A stretch of 64,000 bases of DNA from NCBI GenBank assembly GCA_034111845.1, contig JAWUWM010000050.1, forward strand, positions 85,248-149,247, given 5' to 3'. The DNA is from Psychroserpens sp034111845. GTDB taxonomy: Bacteria > Bacteroidota > Bacteroidia > Flavobacteriales > Flavobacteriaceae. This document shows positions 45,805 through 55,252 of this stretch, in pieces (the stretch's first letter is position 1; every line of letters begins with the position of its first letter). A model generated the notes under the pieces. That model was not told where the DNA came from. It saw only the letters and a program-made list of their open reading frames with translations, and made no database searches. The translations under genes were made by a program, and so were the position numbers.

Positions 45805-48642
45805 TTAATACCACTTTCTTCGGAAAAGTCCCAGCAACGCTTGAGGGTCTACTGTGAATTTAATTCTAATTCGTTCGTCATAAGCTGGTTGGCCAATTTC
45901 CCAGCCAAGATTGGAATAGATAGGGAAATACAACTCAAAGTAATCAGTAACAAGGTCTAACTTTATACCAGAATCATAAACAAATACAGGATTAAGACCT
46001 TTGTTTTTAACCAGTCCAACATCACCATAGGCCTCAATGTATTTCCAAATGGTCGTACTTACATTTGCTGTGGTCATCCATTGGTTAGCAAAAGGAGTGT
46101 CTAAAGTAGATTTGAAACCACCTTCGGCAATAATAATTTGCTGACTAAAAACACCTGAATCCTCAGAGCGACCTAAGTAATTGTAATCAAATAAGTAATC
46201 TGTTGGACGATCTAAAGCAAAACTAAAATAATCTGAATTTGAATCTGTATTATTATATAAAAATGTACCAGCAAATAAACGAAGGTTAAATTGTCTATTG
46301 CTTTCAGAAAGTTTTCTGTACTCGTAATTGATAGCGATTTTTCCAAAATCTTGTGCAAATTGGACATCGTAATACCATTTGTAAAAATTGACTAAACCTG
46401 GGTTGGAGGTTACGTATCTTAAATTTAGAACATTATAATCTGGTTCTGATAAATCATCAATAGTCGCATTCTCACCAACTTCTCTTGAAATACTGATATA
46501 ACGTAAGTTGAGGTAGCTAGATTTATCAGATCTAAAGTCCTCATTATCTCTAAAGACTAAGGACACACTTGGCGTAAGTATCGTTACAAATGAATCTTCT
46601 GCGAAAGAGTTGTATTTAGCACCCATTCCATAACTTACATTATAGAGATCCATATCTTCGATAAGATGTGTGTAGGACACAGAGCTACTTCCTGTAAGTG
46701 ATTTTGACTTTGTTGCATACTGCGGTGAAAAACGATAATTTAAACGTTTTCTTAAAACCGTTTTATTATAAAATTTTGCACCTAATGTTAATCCATCATA
46801 AATATTATTAAATTCTACCAAGGGCATTAAGAATACTTGATTATAATATGGGTCTTCAACATCTTTAAATAGCCTAAATTGAAACGGTTTATTATTGAAT
46901 AAAAAGCCTTTTAGTGACTTGTAGTTATCTCTTAGATTAAATTCAGGAATCGTATTATCATAGTTTAGTGCCAGTTTATCGGTACTATCTCTGGGAATAG
47001 TAATACGCTTTTCTCTTCCAATATTTTCAATCCAAGTTTTAGAAATAATAGAATCATTACTCAATGTAAATAAAGATATAGGCATACTATTGTCTCGTTT
47101 ATTTACAACAGTAAATTGTATGGAATCATCAAGCTTTTTAACCTTTTTGATTTTAAAATCTATTTTTTTTCTTGAATCTACATAATCTGTAAAAAACCAA
47201 TTAACATTTTTTGAGGTTTTAGATTTTATGAGCTTTTCAAAATCTGAAGAACTCGTAATCTGGAGCTTAGTATCTTTTAAATAATCTGAAATAGTCTGTT
47301 CTACCACATTAGAATTCACAAAATCATCTAAATAACGCAAACCTATTCCTGCCTTGTATTTCCCTGCAATGTTAGCGTTGAATTTTAATAAGGAGTCTTT
47401 AGACGTGGTCAAAGGTTGATCACGATTAGTTCTTGCCATTTCCATAAAAAAGAGCGTAAACTGATCGTTATAGGCTAAATCTGCAGCATGGAAAGAACGA
47501 ATTCCCCAAAATTCGGCTAAAGTTCCTAATAGTTTGGTGTCAGGGTAATTGGTCTCAACATATTTCATTAGGAAATAGATTTGCATCCCATCTCTTAACC
47601 AATAATCTTTTCTAGGGTTAATTAATAATGTGTTTTCTAAGTAATTGTTGAGTACCGTTTTTAAGAGCTTTAATTCATATTGGAAATTATCGGAAAACGG
47701 ACGAATAAAATCTGGTAACTGATTTAAGCCATACAAGGGATCTTTCTTGTATCCATCTTTGGTTATTAACAGTCGTTCGTGAGGATACTCTCCAAGATTT
47801 TCTGTAATAAACCGGGTGATTTTATCTGTAATTAGTGCTTTCTCTTCCGCAGGTATTCCTTTGCTAGATAAATCTGAGTAAATGGTGAAATCGTCTGTTT
47901 GAACAAATTTAAACGCTGTAAATTTCGATAGTATCAAATGGGTGTTGACCCGGTCTTTTCCGTATAAAAAAAAGGTTTGCTTATCCTTAGTTTGTTTAAT
48001 ATCTGCGGTATTAAGTTCACTTATAAGTTGATAATTGAGAGGGAATTCTAGTTGAATCGTCAGGTCTGCTTTATCGATATATAAGTCATCAAGATTTTTA
48101 TTACTGTAGTAGTTCCATTCGCCATTATACACAGTAGGAGTGATGTACCAATACTTTAAATTAAAATCTTTATCTGGACTTATGCCATAACCCGTGAAAT
48201 TATCGTCGGGTAAAACAACATCATAAGCTAACGTGATGTCGTAGGATTGATTGGGTAATAGAGGTGTTTGAAGTTCTACTTTAACAACATCAGGAAATTC
48301 TTTTAAGTTCTCATAGGTTAGTGAGTTGTTTAATTGATCATTAATTTTAGTAATTACAGTGTAACCACGTTGTTCGCTTTTTGCAAAATGAAACTTGTCA
48401 TTAAATTCTTCGGTAAATCGTTTTGCTAGTGGTGTTTTCTTTGTGGAGTACGAATTGTTCCAGTCATTAAGATAAATCGTCGATAAAGTATCAGTACTTT
48501 TATTTTGATAAACGATACGCTGATTTATTTTTATGGTTTTGGTAGCCACATCAATTGATGCAGCCAGGTCAATTTTATCTTGACCTATAACAAAGCAGCT
48601 CCAAAAAAAGAGTGTAATACATAAAACAGACGTCAATTTCAA
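45805..48642 (-). CDS. M1-peptidase-like protein with degenerate zinc site and C-terminal outer-membrane barrel-like region
   Basis: 945 residues. A signal peptide (MKLTSVLCITLFFWSCFVIGQ) is followed by an M1-type fold (residues about 22-480: beta-rich start, then a domain with YPHERLLITKDG and RKDYWLRDGMQIYFLMKYVE). Where M1 enzymes have HExxH and a downstream WLNEGFA, this has LNNYLENTLL and WLRDGM, so no zinc ligand remains. The last 350 residues are beta-strand-like, with alternating hydrophobic residues and a terminal aromatic (KWY), as in outer-membrane barrels. It overlaps the next gene downstream-start by 4 bases. It could be a surface receptor or a dead scaffold. Its function is unknown. 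Confidence 0.75.
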   Translation of the reverse strand: MKLTSVLCITLFFWSCFVIGQDKIDLAASIDVATKTIKINQRIVYQNKSTDTLSTIYLNDWNNSYSTKKTPLAKRFTEEFNDKFHFAKSEQRGYTVITKINDQLNNSLTYENLKEFPDVVKVELQTPLLPNQSYDITLAYDVVLPDDNFTGYGISPDKDFNLKYWYITPTVYNGEWNYYSNKNLDDLYIDKADLTIQLEFPLNYQLISELNTADIKQTKDKQTFFLYGKDRVNTHLILSKFTAFKFVQTDDFTIYSDLSSKGIPAEEKALITDKITRFITENLGEYPHERLLITKDGYKKDPLYGLNQLPDFIRPFSDNFQYELKLLKTVLNNYLENTLLINPRKDYWLRDGMQIYFLMKYVETNYPDTKLLGTLAEFWGIRSFHAADLAYNDQFTLFFMEMARTNRDQPLTTSKDSLLKFNANIAGKYKAGIGLRYLDDFVNSNVVEQTISDYLKDTKLQITSSSDFEKLIKSKTSKNVNWFFTDYVDSRKKIDFKIKKVKKLDDSIQFTVVNKRDNSMPISLFTLSNDSIISKTWIENIGREKRITIPRDSTDKLALNYDNTIPEFNLRDNYKSLKGFLFNNKPFQFRLFKDVEDPYYNQVFLMPLVEFNNIYDGLTLGAKFYNKTVLRKRLNYRFSPQYATKSKSLTGSSSVSYTHLIEDMDLYNVSYGMGAKYNSFAEDSFVTILTPSVSLVFRDNEDFRSDKSSYLNLRYISISREVGENATIDDLSEPDYNVLNLRYVTSNPGLVNFYKWYYDVQFAQDFGKIAINYEYRKLSESNRQFNLRLFAGTFLYNNTDSNSDYFSFALDRPTDYLFDYNYLGRSEDSGVFSQQIIIAEGGFKSTLDTPFANQWMTTANVSTTIWKYIEAYGDVGLVKNKGLNPVFVYDSGIKLDLVTDYFELYFPIYSNLGWEIGQPAYDERIRIKFTVDPQALLGLFRRKWY

Positions 48643-49901
48643 TGGTTCACTACAAATTTTAAAGGTTTAAACTGAAATTTTGAACTTGTAATATAATAGA
48701 TGCCAGTATTCATTTGGGATACATCTATAGATATTAACGCATTATTAACGTCAATGGTTTTTACGACTTGACCTAAACTATTAAAAACATACAACTCTAA
48801 ATTGTTTAACACACTTGCATGTGCTTTGAGCGTTAACATATTATCAATAAGATTTGATCCTGATATGGTTAGCATTTGTGGTGCATTAATCTTTGGAATA
48901 CTCAATGATTGATTGGTTTGCAACTCTAGAGTAACGGGAAGGTGATCGCTAAAATTGTACAGCGCATCTCTAATAGCAAATGAAAACTCAGCACCATCGC
49001 AATCGCTAGATTTTATAGATTGGTTATAGCAATCTGTGTTTTCATTATTACCATAAACATTATAACTTCCAGGGATAAAAGAAATCTCTGGGTTGGAAGA
49101 CATGTTTTCTGAAGTCATTATAAAGTCAAAACGGTCATCAAATCCTCCAGAGGCTCCACCAAGTCCTGTTTCTGTTCTTGTAGACTGCGTCATAACATCT
49201 ACGAAGTTAGAATTGTTGTGCCAGCTTCCAATACGGTCTGCTGGATCCGTAAAAATAAGGTTACCAAAAGGATCTATGAGCCTTTGAAATGCAGGCTCTG
49301 AACTTGAATAAATATTAAAGTCTCCAGCGAGCACAATATTTCTAACACCTTGAAAATTGTCTATGTATTCTAAGACGTCATCTACCATTTGTAATCTGAA
49401 ATCCTCATTAGCCTCTCCACTAGACGCTTTGAGGTGACACACCACAAAATCTATAATTATAGGGTCAGTAGTCTGCTCTACCGAATTTATTATCAATTGA
49501 TAATGGTTGAAGTCTCTATAAATACTCGTTACAATAGCTTGACTATCTAAAACGAATTTTGTACTATCAAAATAAATCAGTTGTTGTAATTCATTTTGAT
49601 TCCCAATAGCGTCATCTGACGTATTGAATTCGAAAATAGCACGCTCATAATCTGGGTTAATATCCTGTAAGGTACTTAGAATAGTATTGGCACCCGTTTC
49701 ATTATTAAGTTCACAAACCATAAATACATCTGGTCTATAGTCATCTAAAATGAGTTCTAAATCATCTATTCTATTGGGTATAGTGTTTTCTAAAGGGAAG
49801 TTGAGTACGTTGTAAAACATGATTTTAAAATCCGTTTGCGCAAAGAGCGAGGAACTGGATAAAATACATGCAACGAAGCATAAAATAAATTTCTTAATCA
49901 T
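48639..49901 (-). CDS. Secreted endonuclease/exonuclease/phosphatase-family protein with T9SS sorting domain
   Basis: 420 residues. Signal peptide MIKKFILCFVACILSSSSLFAQ. The EEP fold has NVLNFPLENT, the metal-binding ELNNETG, LAGDFNIYSSSE (catalytic GDFN) and FSDHLPVTLEL (SDH). The last 80 residues (LYVFNSLGQVVKTIDV ... FKFVVNH-type end) form a T9SS sorting domain. It may cleave extracellular DNA or phosphodiesters. Its stop region overlaps the start of the M1-like gene by 4 bases, so the two are coupled. The pair probably works at the cell surface, for example in nutrient scavenging, but no substrate is shown. Confidence 0.88.
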   Translation of the reverse strand: MIKKFILCFVACILSSSSLFAQTDFKIMFYNVLNFPLENTIPNRIDDLELILDDYRPDVFMVCELNNETGANTILSTLQDINPDYERAIFEFNTSDDAIGNQNELQQLIYFDSTKFVLDSQAIVTSIYRDFNHYQLIINSVEQTTDPIIIDFVVCHLKASSGEANEDFRLQMVDDVLEYIDNFQGVRNIVLAGDFNIYSSSEPAFQRLIDPFGNLIFTDPADRIGSWHNNSNFVDVMTQSTRTETGLGGASGGFDDRFDFIMTSENMSSNPEISFIPGSYNVYGNNENTDCYNQSIKSSDCDGAEFSFAIRDALYNFSDHLPVTLELQTNQSLSIPKINAPQMLTISGSNLIDNMLTLKAHASVLNNLELYVFNSLGQVVKTIDVNNALISIDVSQMNTGIYYITSSKFQFKPLKFVVNH

Positions 49902-49934
49902 AGCGTTAATCGTAAAATATTGTTGGTGTGTGGA

Positions 49935-50621
49935 TTAGAAATTAGGTTTCAAATCATACTTTTTATAAAATACATCTAGGATATCGATCACCTCATCTGT
50001 AGAATCTACTAAATGAATTAAATCTAAGTCTTTCTCACTAATATTACCAGCATCTAGTAAAGTAGTTTTAATCCACCCCATTAATCCTCCCCAAAAATCT
50101 ATACCTAAAAGTATGATAGGGAATTTTTCAATTTTATTAGTTTGTATAAGCGTAATCGCTTCAAAAAGTTCATCTAAAGTTCCAAACCCTCCAGGCATCA
50201 CTACGAATCCTTGTGAGTATTTTACGAACATAACTTTACGCACGAAGAAATAATCAAAATCTAAACTCTTGTCATTATCAATGTATGGATTGTTGTGCTG
50301 TTCAAATGGTAAATCTATATTTAAACCTACAGACGTTCCACCTGCAATATGTGCACCTTTATTTCCTGCTTCCATAATCCCTGGACCACCACCAGTAATC
50401 ACACCATAACCATGATCTACAATTTTAGTAGCCATTTCTTCTGCTAACTTGTAATATTTGTGATCTGGCTTTGTTCTAGCAGATCCAAAAATAGAAACAC
50501 AAGGTCCAATTTTACTTAGTTTTTCATAACCATTAACAAATTCACCCATGATTTTGAAAATCGCCCATGAATCATTTGTTTTTATCTCATTCCAGCCTTT
50601 ATTGTTTTGTTCTTTTCTCAT
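49935..50621 (-). CDS. LOG-family protein (TIGR00730 Rossmann fold)
   Basis: 228 residues. The family motifs PGGFGTLDEL and GGGPGIMEAGNKGA are present, with FGSARTK near the N-terminus. Relatives hydrolyse cytokinin-type or nucleoside monophosphate N-glycosidic bonds (phosphoribohydrolase). In Bacteroidota the physiological substrate is unclear. It lies 33 bases upstream of the EEP gene start and follows uvrA by 42 bases, so it is probably in one transcript with one or both. Confidence 0.9.
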   Translation of the reverse strand: MRKEQNNKGWNEIKTNDSWAIFKIMGEFVNGYEKLSKIGPCVSIFGSARTKPDHKYYKLAEEMATKIVDHGYGVITGGGPGIMEAGNKGAHIAGGTSVGLNIDLPFEQHNNPYIDNDKSLDFDYFFVRKVMFVKYSQGFVVMPGGFGTLDELFEAITLIQTNKIEKFPIILLGIDFWGGLMGWIKTTLLDAGNISEKDLDLIHLVDSTDEVIDILDVFYKKYDLKPNF

Positions 50622-50663
50622 ATACTTTACTATTTATGATCCTTTATTTTATTTGACAACTTG

Positions 50664-53495
50664 CTAATGTAATTCTTTTTTAAGAAATTTAGCAGTGTAA
50701 CTCTTTTTATCTTTTATGATCTGTTCTGGGGTACCTTTAGCAACAACTTCGCCACCACCTTGACCACCTTCATAACCAATATCGACAATATAATCACATA
50801 GTTTTACAACATCAAGATTGTGTTCGATAATTAAAACTGTATTTCCTTTATCGACTAGCGCATTCAATACAAGCATCAATACTCTAATATCTTCAAAATG
50901 TAAACCCGTAGTCGGTTCATCAAGAATATAAAAGGTGTTACCTGTATCTCGTTTGCTTAATTCTGTTGCTAGTTTGATACGTTGTGCTTCACCACCAGAT
51001 AGTGTTGTGCTTTGTTGACCTAAAGTAACATAGCCTAATCCAACATCTACAATGGTTTTTAATTTTCTATGAATTTTTGGGATGTGTTCAAAGAAATCTA
51101 CCGCCTCATCCATAGTCATGTCTAAAACGTCACTTATAGATTTTCCTTTATAACGAATTTCTAAAGTCTCCCTATTAAAACGTTTACCTTGACAAGTTTC
51201 GCACTCGACGTAGACATCTGGGAGAAAATTCATTTCAATCACTTTCAAACCTCCACCTTGACAGGTTTCACAACGACCACCTTTGACATTAAAGCTGAAA
51301 CGTCCAGGCTTGTAACCTCTAATAAGTGCTTCAGGGATTTTAGCAAAGAGACTTCTAATCTCATCAAACGTTTTGGTATATGTTGCAGGATTACTTCGTG
51401 GTGTCCGTCCAATAGGCGTTTGATTAATATCAATAACCTTATCACAATGCTCTAGACCTTTAATACTTTTATAAGGCATCGGTTCTTTGACACCATTAAA
51501 GTAGTAAGCATTCATAATGGGATATAACGTTTCATTAATTAACGTCGATTTACCACTACCAGAAACTCCAGTAACTCCAATCATTTTTCCTAACGGAATA
51601 TCTATAGAGACATTCTTTAAATTATTACCAGTACACCCTTTAAGACTAATCTTTTTGCCATTGCCTTTTCGTCTTGTCTCTGGTACAGGGATTTCTCGCT
51701 TCCCATTAATGTAATCTGCGGTTAATGTATCGTGGGTTAGTAATTCTGCAGGTGTACCAATACTAATAATCTCTCCTCCATATTTTCCAGCTTTCGGACC
51801 AATATCAATCACATAATCGGCACGTTGAATCATGTCTTTATCGTGTTCTACAACAATCACAGAATTGCCTATATCTCTAAGCGACTCTAGTGAATTGATA
51901 AGTTTTTCATTATCACGTTGGTGTAAACCAATACTAGGTTCGTCTAAAATGTAAAGTACGCCAACGAGCTGAGATCCAATTTGAGTAGCTAATCTAATAC
52001 GTTGCGCTTCTCCACCAGAGAGTGATTTTGAACTTCGATTTAGAGATAAGTAGTCTAAACCAACGTCTAGTAAAAATGTAATTCTAGATTTAATTTCTTT
52101 AATAACTTCTTCTCCAATTTGTAATTGTTTCTTACTTAAATGGGCATTTAAATGTTCAAACCAATAGGCGAGATCTACAATGTCTTTATTTGCTAATTCA
52201 GCAATGTTTAATCCATTAACTTTAAAATACATGGATTCCTTTCTTAAACGAGACCCTTCACATGTTGGACAGGTAACCTCATCCATGTAATCTTTTGCCC
52301 AACGTTTTAATGACGTTGTTTCTGCGTTTTTATACTGACTTTCAATAAAATTAGCAACCCCTTCAAAATCTATATTATAGTCTCTTGTAACTCCTAAAGT
52401 TTTACTTTCTACGGAAAACTTGTCGCTGCCACCATACATGATCATTTGTTTAGCGTCTGCGGGAATACTTTTAAAAGCGTCATTTAGGCTAAAATCGAAA
52501 CGTTGTGCTATCGTTTCAAACTGTTTGAAAATCCAACTGTTTTTTTGTGGACCATGAGGTGCCAATGCTCCAGCTTTTATAGATAATGAGCCATCAGGTA
52601 CAATCTTGTTTTCGTTCACTTGATACAAAGTACCAATACCGTTACACGTCTGACAAGCTCCTTTTGGTGAATTAAATGAGAAGTTATTAGGTTCTGGATT
52701 TGGATAAGAAATCCCAGAGGATGGACACATTAAATTTCGACTAAAATAACGTGCTTCATTGGTCTCATGATCGAGAACCATAAGTACATCATCACCATGA
52801 TACATTGCGGTATTTATAGTTTCTGATAATCGCTTATCATTATCATCGGTATCGTCAATTTTTAAACGATCAATAACAATTTCAATATCATGCATTTTGT
52901 AACGATCTAGTTTCATGCCTTTAACTAAATCTCTAACCTCTCCATCTGCCCTTACTTTGACAAAACCTTGTTTTGCAATTTGCTCAAATAATTCACGATA
53001 ATGACCTTTACGAGATCGCACAACAGGGGAGAGGATATTTATTTTCTTGCCTTGGTAGCTTTGCTTAATCAAATCTTTAATTTGATTGTCATTATAACTT
53101 ACCATTTTATCTCCAGTATTGTAACTATAAGCATCACTGGCGCGAGCGTACAATAATCTTAAAAAATCGTAAATTTCGGTAATCGTCCCAACGGTAGATC
53201 GTGGTGATTTACTCGTTGTTTTTTGCTCTATGGCAATGACTGGAGAAAGGCCATCAATTTTATCAACATCCGGACGCTCTAAACCTCCAAGAAACTGTCT
53301 GGCATAGGCAGAGAATGTTTCAATATAACGACGTTGACCTTCTGCATAAATGGTATCAAATGCTAGTGATGACTTTCCACTACCAGATAGACCTGTAATC
53401 ACTACAAGTTTTTCTCTAGGAATCGTAACATCAATATTTTTTAGGTTGTGAACTCTGGCGCCTTGAACCTCAATTGCATCGTCAAATTTGGTCAT
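50664..53495 (-). CDS. uvrA: Excinuclease ABC subunit A
   Basis: 943 residues with the complete UvrA layout: Walker A GLSGSGKSS near residue 38, a Zn finger (CPSSG..CQTCNG), a signature LSGGEAQRIRLA, and in the second half Walker A GVSGSGKST near 645, a second Zn finger (CETCQGGG..CETCQGKR) and LSGGEAQRIKLA. It finds DNA lesions for nucleotide excision repair with UvrB. A -7 element TACCTTTG (53532-53539 on the reverse strand) and a palindrome at 53564-53578 lie just upstream. Confidence 0.98.
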   Translation of the reverse strand: MTKFDDAIEVQGARVHNLKNIDVTIPREKLVVITGLSGSGKSSLAFDTIYAEGQRRYIETFSAYARQFLGGLERPDVDKIDGLSPVIAIEQKTTSKSPRSTVGTITEIYDFLRLLYARASDAYSYNTGDKMVSYNDNQIKDLIKQSYQGKKINILSPVVRSRKGHYRELFEQIAKQGFVKVRADGEVRDLVKGMKLDRYKMHDIEIVIDRLKIDDTDDNDKRLSETINTAMYHGDDVLMVLDHETNEARYFSRNLMCPSSGISYPNPEPNNFSFNSPKGACQTCNGIGTLYQVNENKIVPDGSLSIKAGALAPHGPQKNSWIFKQFETIAQRFDFSLNDAFKSIPADAKQMIMYGGSDKFSVESKTLGVTRDYNIDFEGVANFIESQYKNAETTSLKRWAKDYMDEVTCPTCEGSRLRKESMYFKVNGLNIAELANKDIVDLAYWFEHLNAHLSKKQLQIGEEVIKEIKSRITFLLDVGLDYLSLNRSSKSLSGGEAQRIRLATQIGSQLVGVLYILDEPSIGLHQRDNEKLINSLESLRDIGNSVIVVEHDKDMIQRADYVIDIGPKAGKYGGEIISIGTPAELLTHDTLTADYINGKREIPVPETRRKGNGKKISLKGCTGNNLKNVSIDIPLGKMIGVTGVSGSGKSTLINETLYPIMNAYYFNGVKEPMPYKSIKGLEHCDKVIDINQTPIGRTPRSNPATYTKTFDEIRSLFAKIPEALIRGYKPGRFSFNVKGGRCETCQGGGLKVIEMNFLPDVYVECETCQGKRFNRETLEIRYKGKSISDVLDMTMDEAVDFFEHIPKIHRKLKTIVDVGLGYVTLGQQSTTLSGGEAQRIKLATELSKRDTGNTFYILDEPTTGLHFEDIRVLMLVLNALVDKGNTVLIIEHNLDVVKLCDYIVDIGYEGGQGGGEVVAKGTPEQIIKDKKSYTAKFLKKELH

Positions 53496-53531
53496 AAATG
53501 TATTGGAATGTGTGTTTTAATAGCAAAAGTG

Positions 53532-53539
53532 CAAAGGTA
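53532..53539 (-). promoter_or_regulatory. -7 element upstream of uvrA
   Basis: Reverse strand TACCTTTG, matching TAnnTTTG, 36 bases before the uvrA ATG. No -33 TTG at the usual distance was seen. Confidence 0.5.
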
Positions 53540-53563
53540 CAGATTTTGTTGTTAATTTAATGT

Positions 53564-53578
53564 ACACGTTGTACGTGT
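53564..53578. promoter_or_regulatory. Short palindrome upstream of uvrA
   Basis: ACACGT-TGT-ACGTGT, an inverted repeat with a 3-base centre, 25 bases upstream of the uvrA -7 element. It could be an operator for a repair-gene regulator, but no consensus is known to me in this group. Confidence 0.35.
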
Positions 53579-53625
53579 CAGTAATAGTTTATAGATGGTA
53601 TAATTTGCCAAATTATGTTAAACAA

Positions 53626-53653
53626 AAAATGCGCTGAACTATCAGCGCATTTT
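53626..53653. terminator. Terminator of the small secreted-protein gene
   Basis: AAAATGCGCTGA (53626-53637), loop ACTA, TCAGCGCATTTT (53642-53653): a perfect 12-bp stem. On the reverse strand it is followed by TTG-rich sequence with a short T-run. It lies 12 bases after the secreted-protein stop. Confidence 0.8.
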
Positions 53654-53664
53654 ATATATATGTA

Positions 53665-54015
53665 TTACTTCGAAATAGATAACTCTCCAGCATCAATAGA
53701 CTTTTTATAACTTGCTTCTATTTGACTTAAAAAATTGAAAAATTTAGACCCGTCTTCTTTTTTTAGAATTACATAAGTAGTTCCATTTTTTTTAGTTTTA
53801 ATGTCTTCTATGACAACTTTATTTCCATAGATACTTTTGTAGTTGTTAACAACGCCTCGCTTCTTCAAAATATTAAGGTTTGGTAGTTTTATATATTGAT
53901 ACTGTTGACCATAAGGTTCATTAATCTCTAATTTATCTCCAATTTTCGGTTGATCTTGTGCATTCACACTAATGCATAATCCTAAAAATAATAATGTAAA
54001 AAATAGCTTTTTCAT
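53665..54015 (-). CDS. Small secreted protein, unknown function
   Basis: 116 residues from the ATG at 54015, which gives the signal peptide MKKLFFTLLFLGLCISVNAQ; the longer frame to 54045 would spoil it. The mature part is beta-rich and basic, with GQQYQYIKLPNLNILKKRG and VVIEDIKTKKNGTTYVILKK. No family was recognised. A strong terminator follows, so it is a single-gene unit. Confidence 0.85.
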   Translation of the reverse strand: MKKLFFTLLFLGLCISVNAQDQPKIGDKLEINEPYGQQYQYIKLPNLNILKKRGVVNNYKSIYGNKVVIEDIKTKKNGTTYVILKKEDGSKFFNFLSQIEASYKKSIDAGELSISK

Positions 54016-54210
54016 AATTAAAATTAATTTAAATAGTATTATCATAAATTTATTTAAAAACGTGTTAAGAACAGTGGTTTTTACAAATAATTAACAAATG
54101 AAAGATTAGTGTTTTTTCTAAAATAATGAACCATAAATAAATAGTAGTCTATGACGACTTTATTTCTATTTTAATGTTTAATTTAGTTTTTCAGAAGAAA
54201 AATAATAACT

Positions 54211-54738
54211 ATGAATATATTAGGAATAGGGTCAAGGATTATTCACAATGAATTTGGAAAAGGCGTCGTTACAAACGTCACCTCAAAAGATTATTGGGTC
54301 ACCTTTGTGGACAACGGTTTAGAAACCATAAATATTGATAGCGATTTTGACGTTATAGAAGCCTGCGAAGAGGACGTTGATACCATAAGTTTTGCAGACG
54401 TTGAAAGTAGTCTCGTTCATATTCTAAAAAAATGGAGTGATACGAGTGAAGTCGTTAACATTTCAGATAAATGGAAAGGTGGAAAACTCATCATGGAACC
54501 TGGAGATACCAATTTACAAGGTAAGGAGTTAACAATAGATAGTTTTTTCCATAAAATCACGATGGTAAGAGACCGGTTGCGTGTTATGGAACAAAAAATA
54601 AATGCCAGTAAAAACCTAGACGAGCAGGAGAAAATAGATTTACAACAATACATCACTCGTAGTTATGGAAGTTTGACGAGTTTTAATGTGTTGTTTAAAA
54701 TGAAAAGTCAACAGTTTGTTGGGCAGAAGTCTAAGTAG
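54211..54738 (+). CDS. Tudor-like-N-terminal conserved protein, unknown function
   Basis: 175 residues, cytoplasmic. The N-terminus GIGSRIIHNEFGKGVV resembles the small Tudor-like domain seen at the end of UvrD/PcrA-type helicases (VEHARFGKGEV in this window), with IHNEFGKGVV as the shared core. The rest is helical (LTIDSFFHKITMVRDRLRVMEQKI). It recurs as an uncharacterised protein in Bacteroidota. Function unknown. The domain link to UvrD suggests contact with RNA polymerase or DNA repair proteins, but this is inference. Confidence 0.75.
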   Translation: MNILGIGSRIIHNEFGKGVVTNVTSKDYWVTFVDNGLETINIDSDFDVIEACEEDVDTISFADVESSLVHILKKWSDTSEVVNISDKWKGGKLIMEPGDTNLQGKELTIDSFFHKITMVRDRLRVMEQKINASKNLDEQEKIDLQQYITRSYGSLTSFNVLFKMKSQQFVGQKSK

Positions 54739-55252
54739 TATTCAGTATTCAATTGCAGTCTCTATTTTTAGTTTTATGAATAAAGAGTAAGAAGATATGA
54801 GTAATCACAGTAGAGTGGTCAACCGTTTTCAGAAATAGAGAGCAACCACTTATTGTTAAGTAGCAAAATCTAGGAAATTATTAAAAATAATATTTAAATA
54901 GAATCAATAAAGTTAAGAAAGAGGCTAACGATCAGCGGGAATTTCCTAATAAACGGTTTTGATTTTTTTGGTTCGTTTTTTTATCAAGAAAAAAATGAAC
55001 GCACCAAAAAATATTCAGACAAAATTGATCTGTTGAAAACCTAATAGTCAATTAAAACAGTATCTATTCTTTTTTCCATTGCCGAAAAAAGAACCAAAAA
55101 AGTCTAGCCTTAATTTTAAAACTTACCTAATCTATTCCTTGAAAGCTAAACAAAAAGAAACTCAACTTCGCTAGTCGCAAAGTCTTAAACAGCTTTTTAT
55201 TTTTAATGCTTCACTTCGTCGGATAGGTACCAAGTTTTAAACTGAGGGCTTT
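54739..55252. repeat. Gene-free spacer with inverted AT-rich repeats
   Basis: About 510 bases without a plausible gene. TTTTTTGGTTCG near 54966 and GAACCAAAAAAG near 55089 form an inverted pair, and a shorter hairpin TTTTGGTTCGTTTTTTT...AAAAAAATGAACGCACCAAAA lies between 54966 and 55012. Text of this kind is frequent in intergenic DNA of flavobacteria. No promoter or ORF was identified. Confidence 0.5.
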
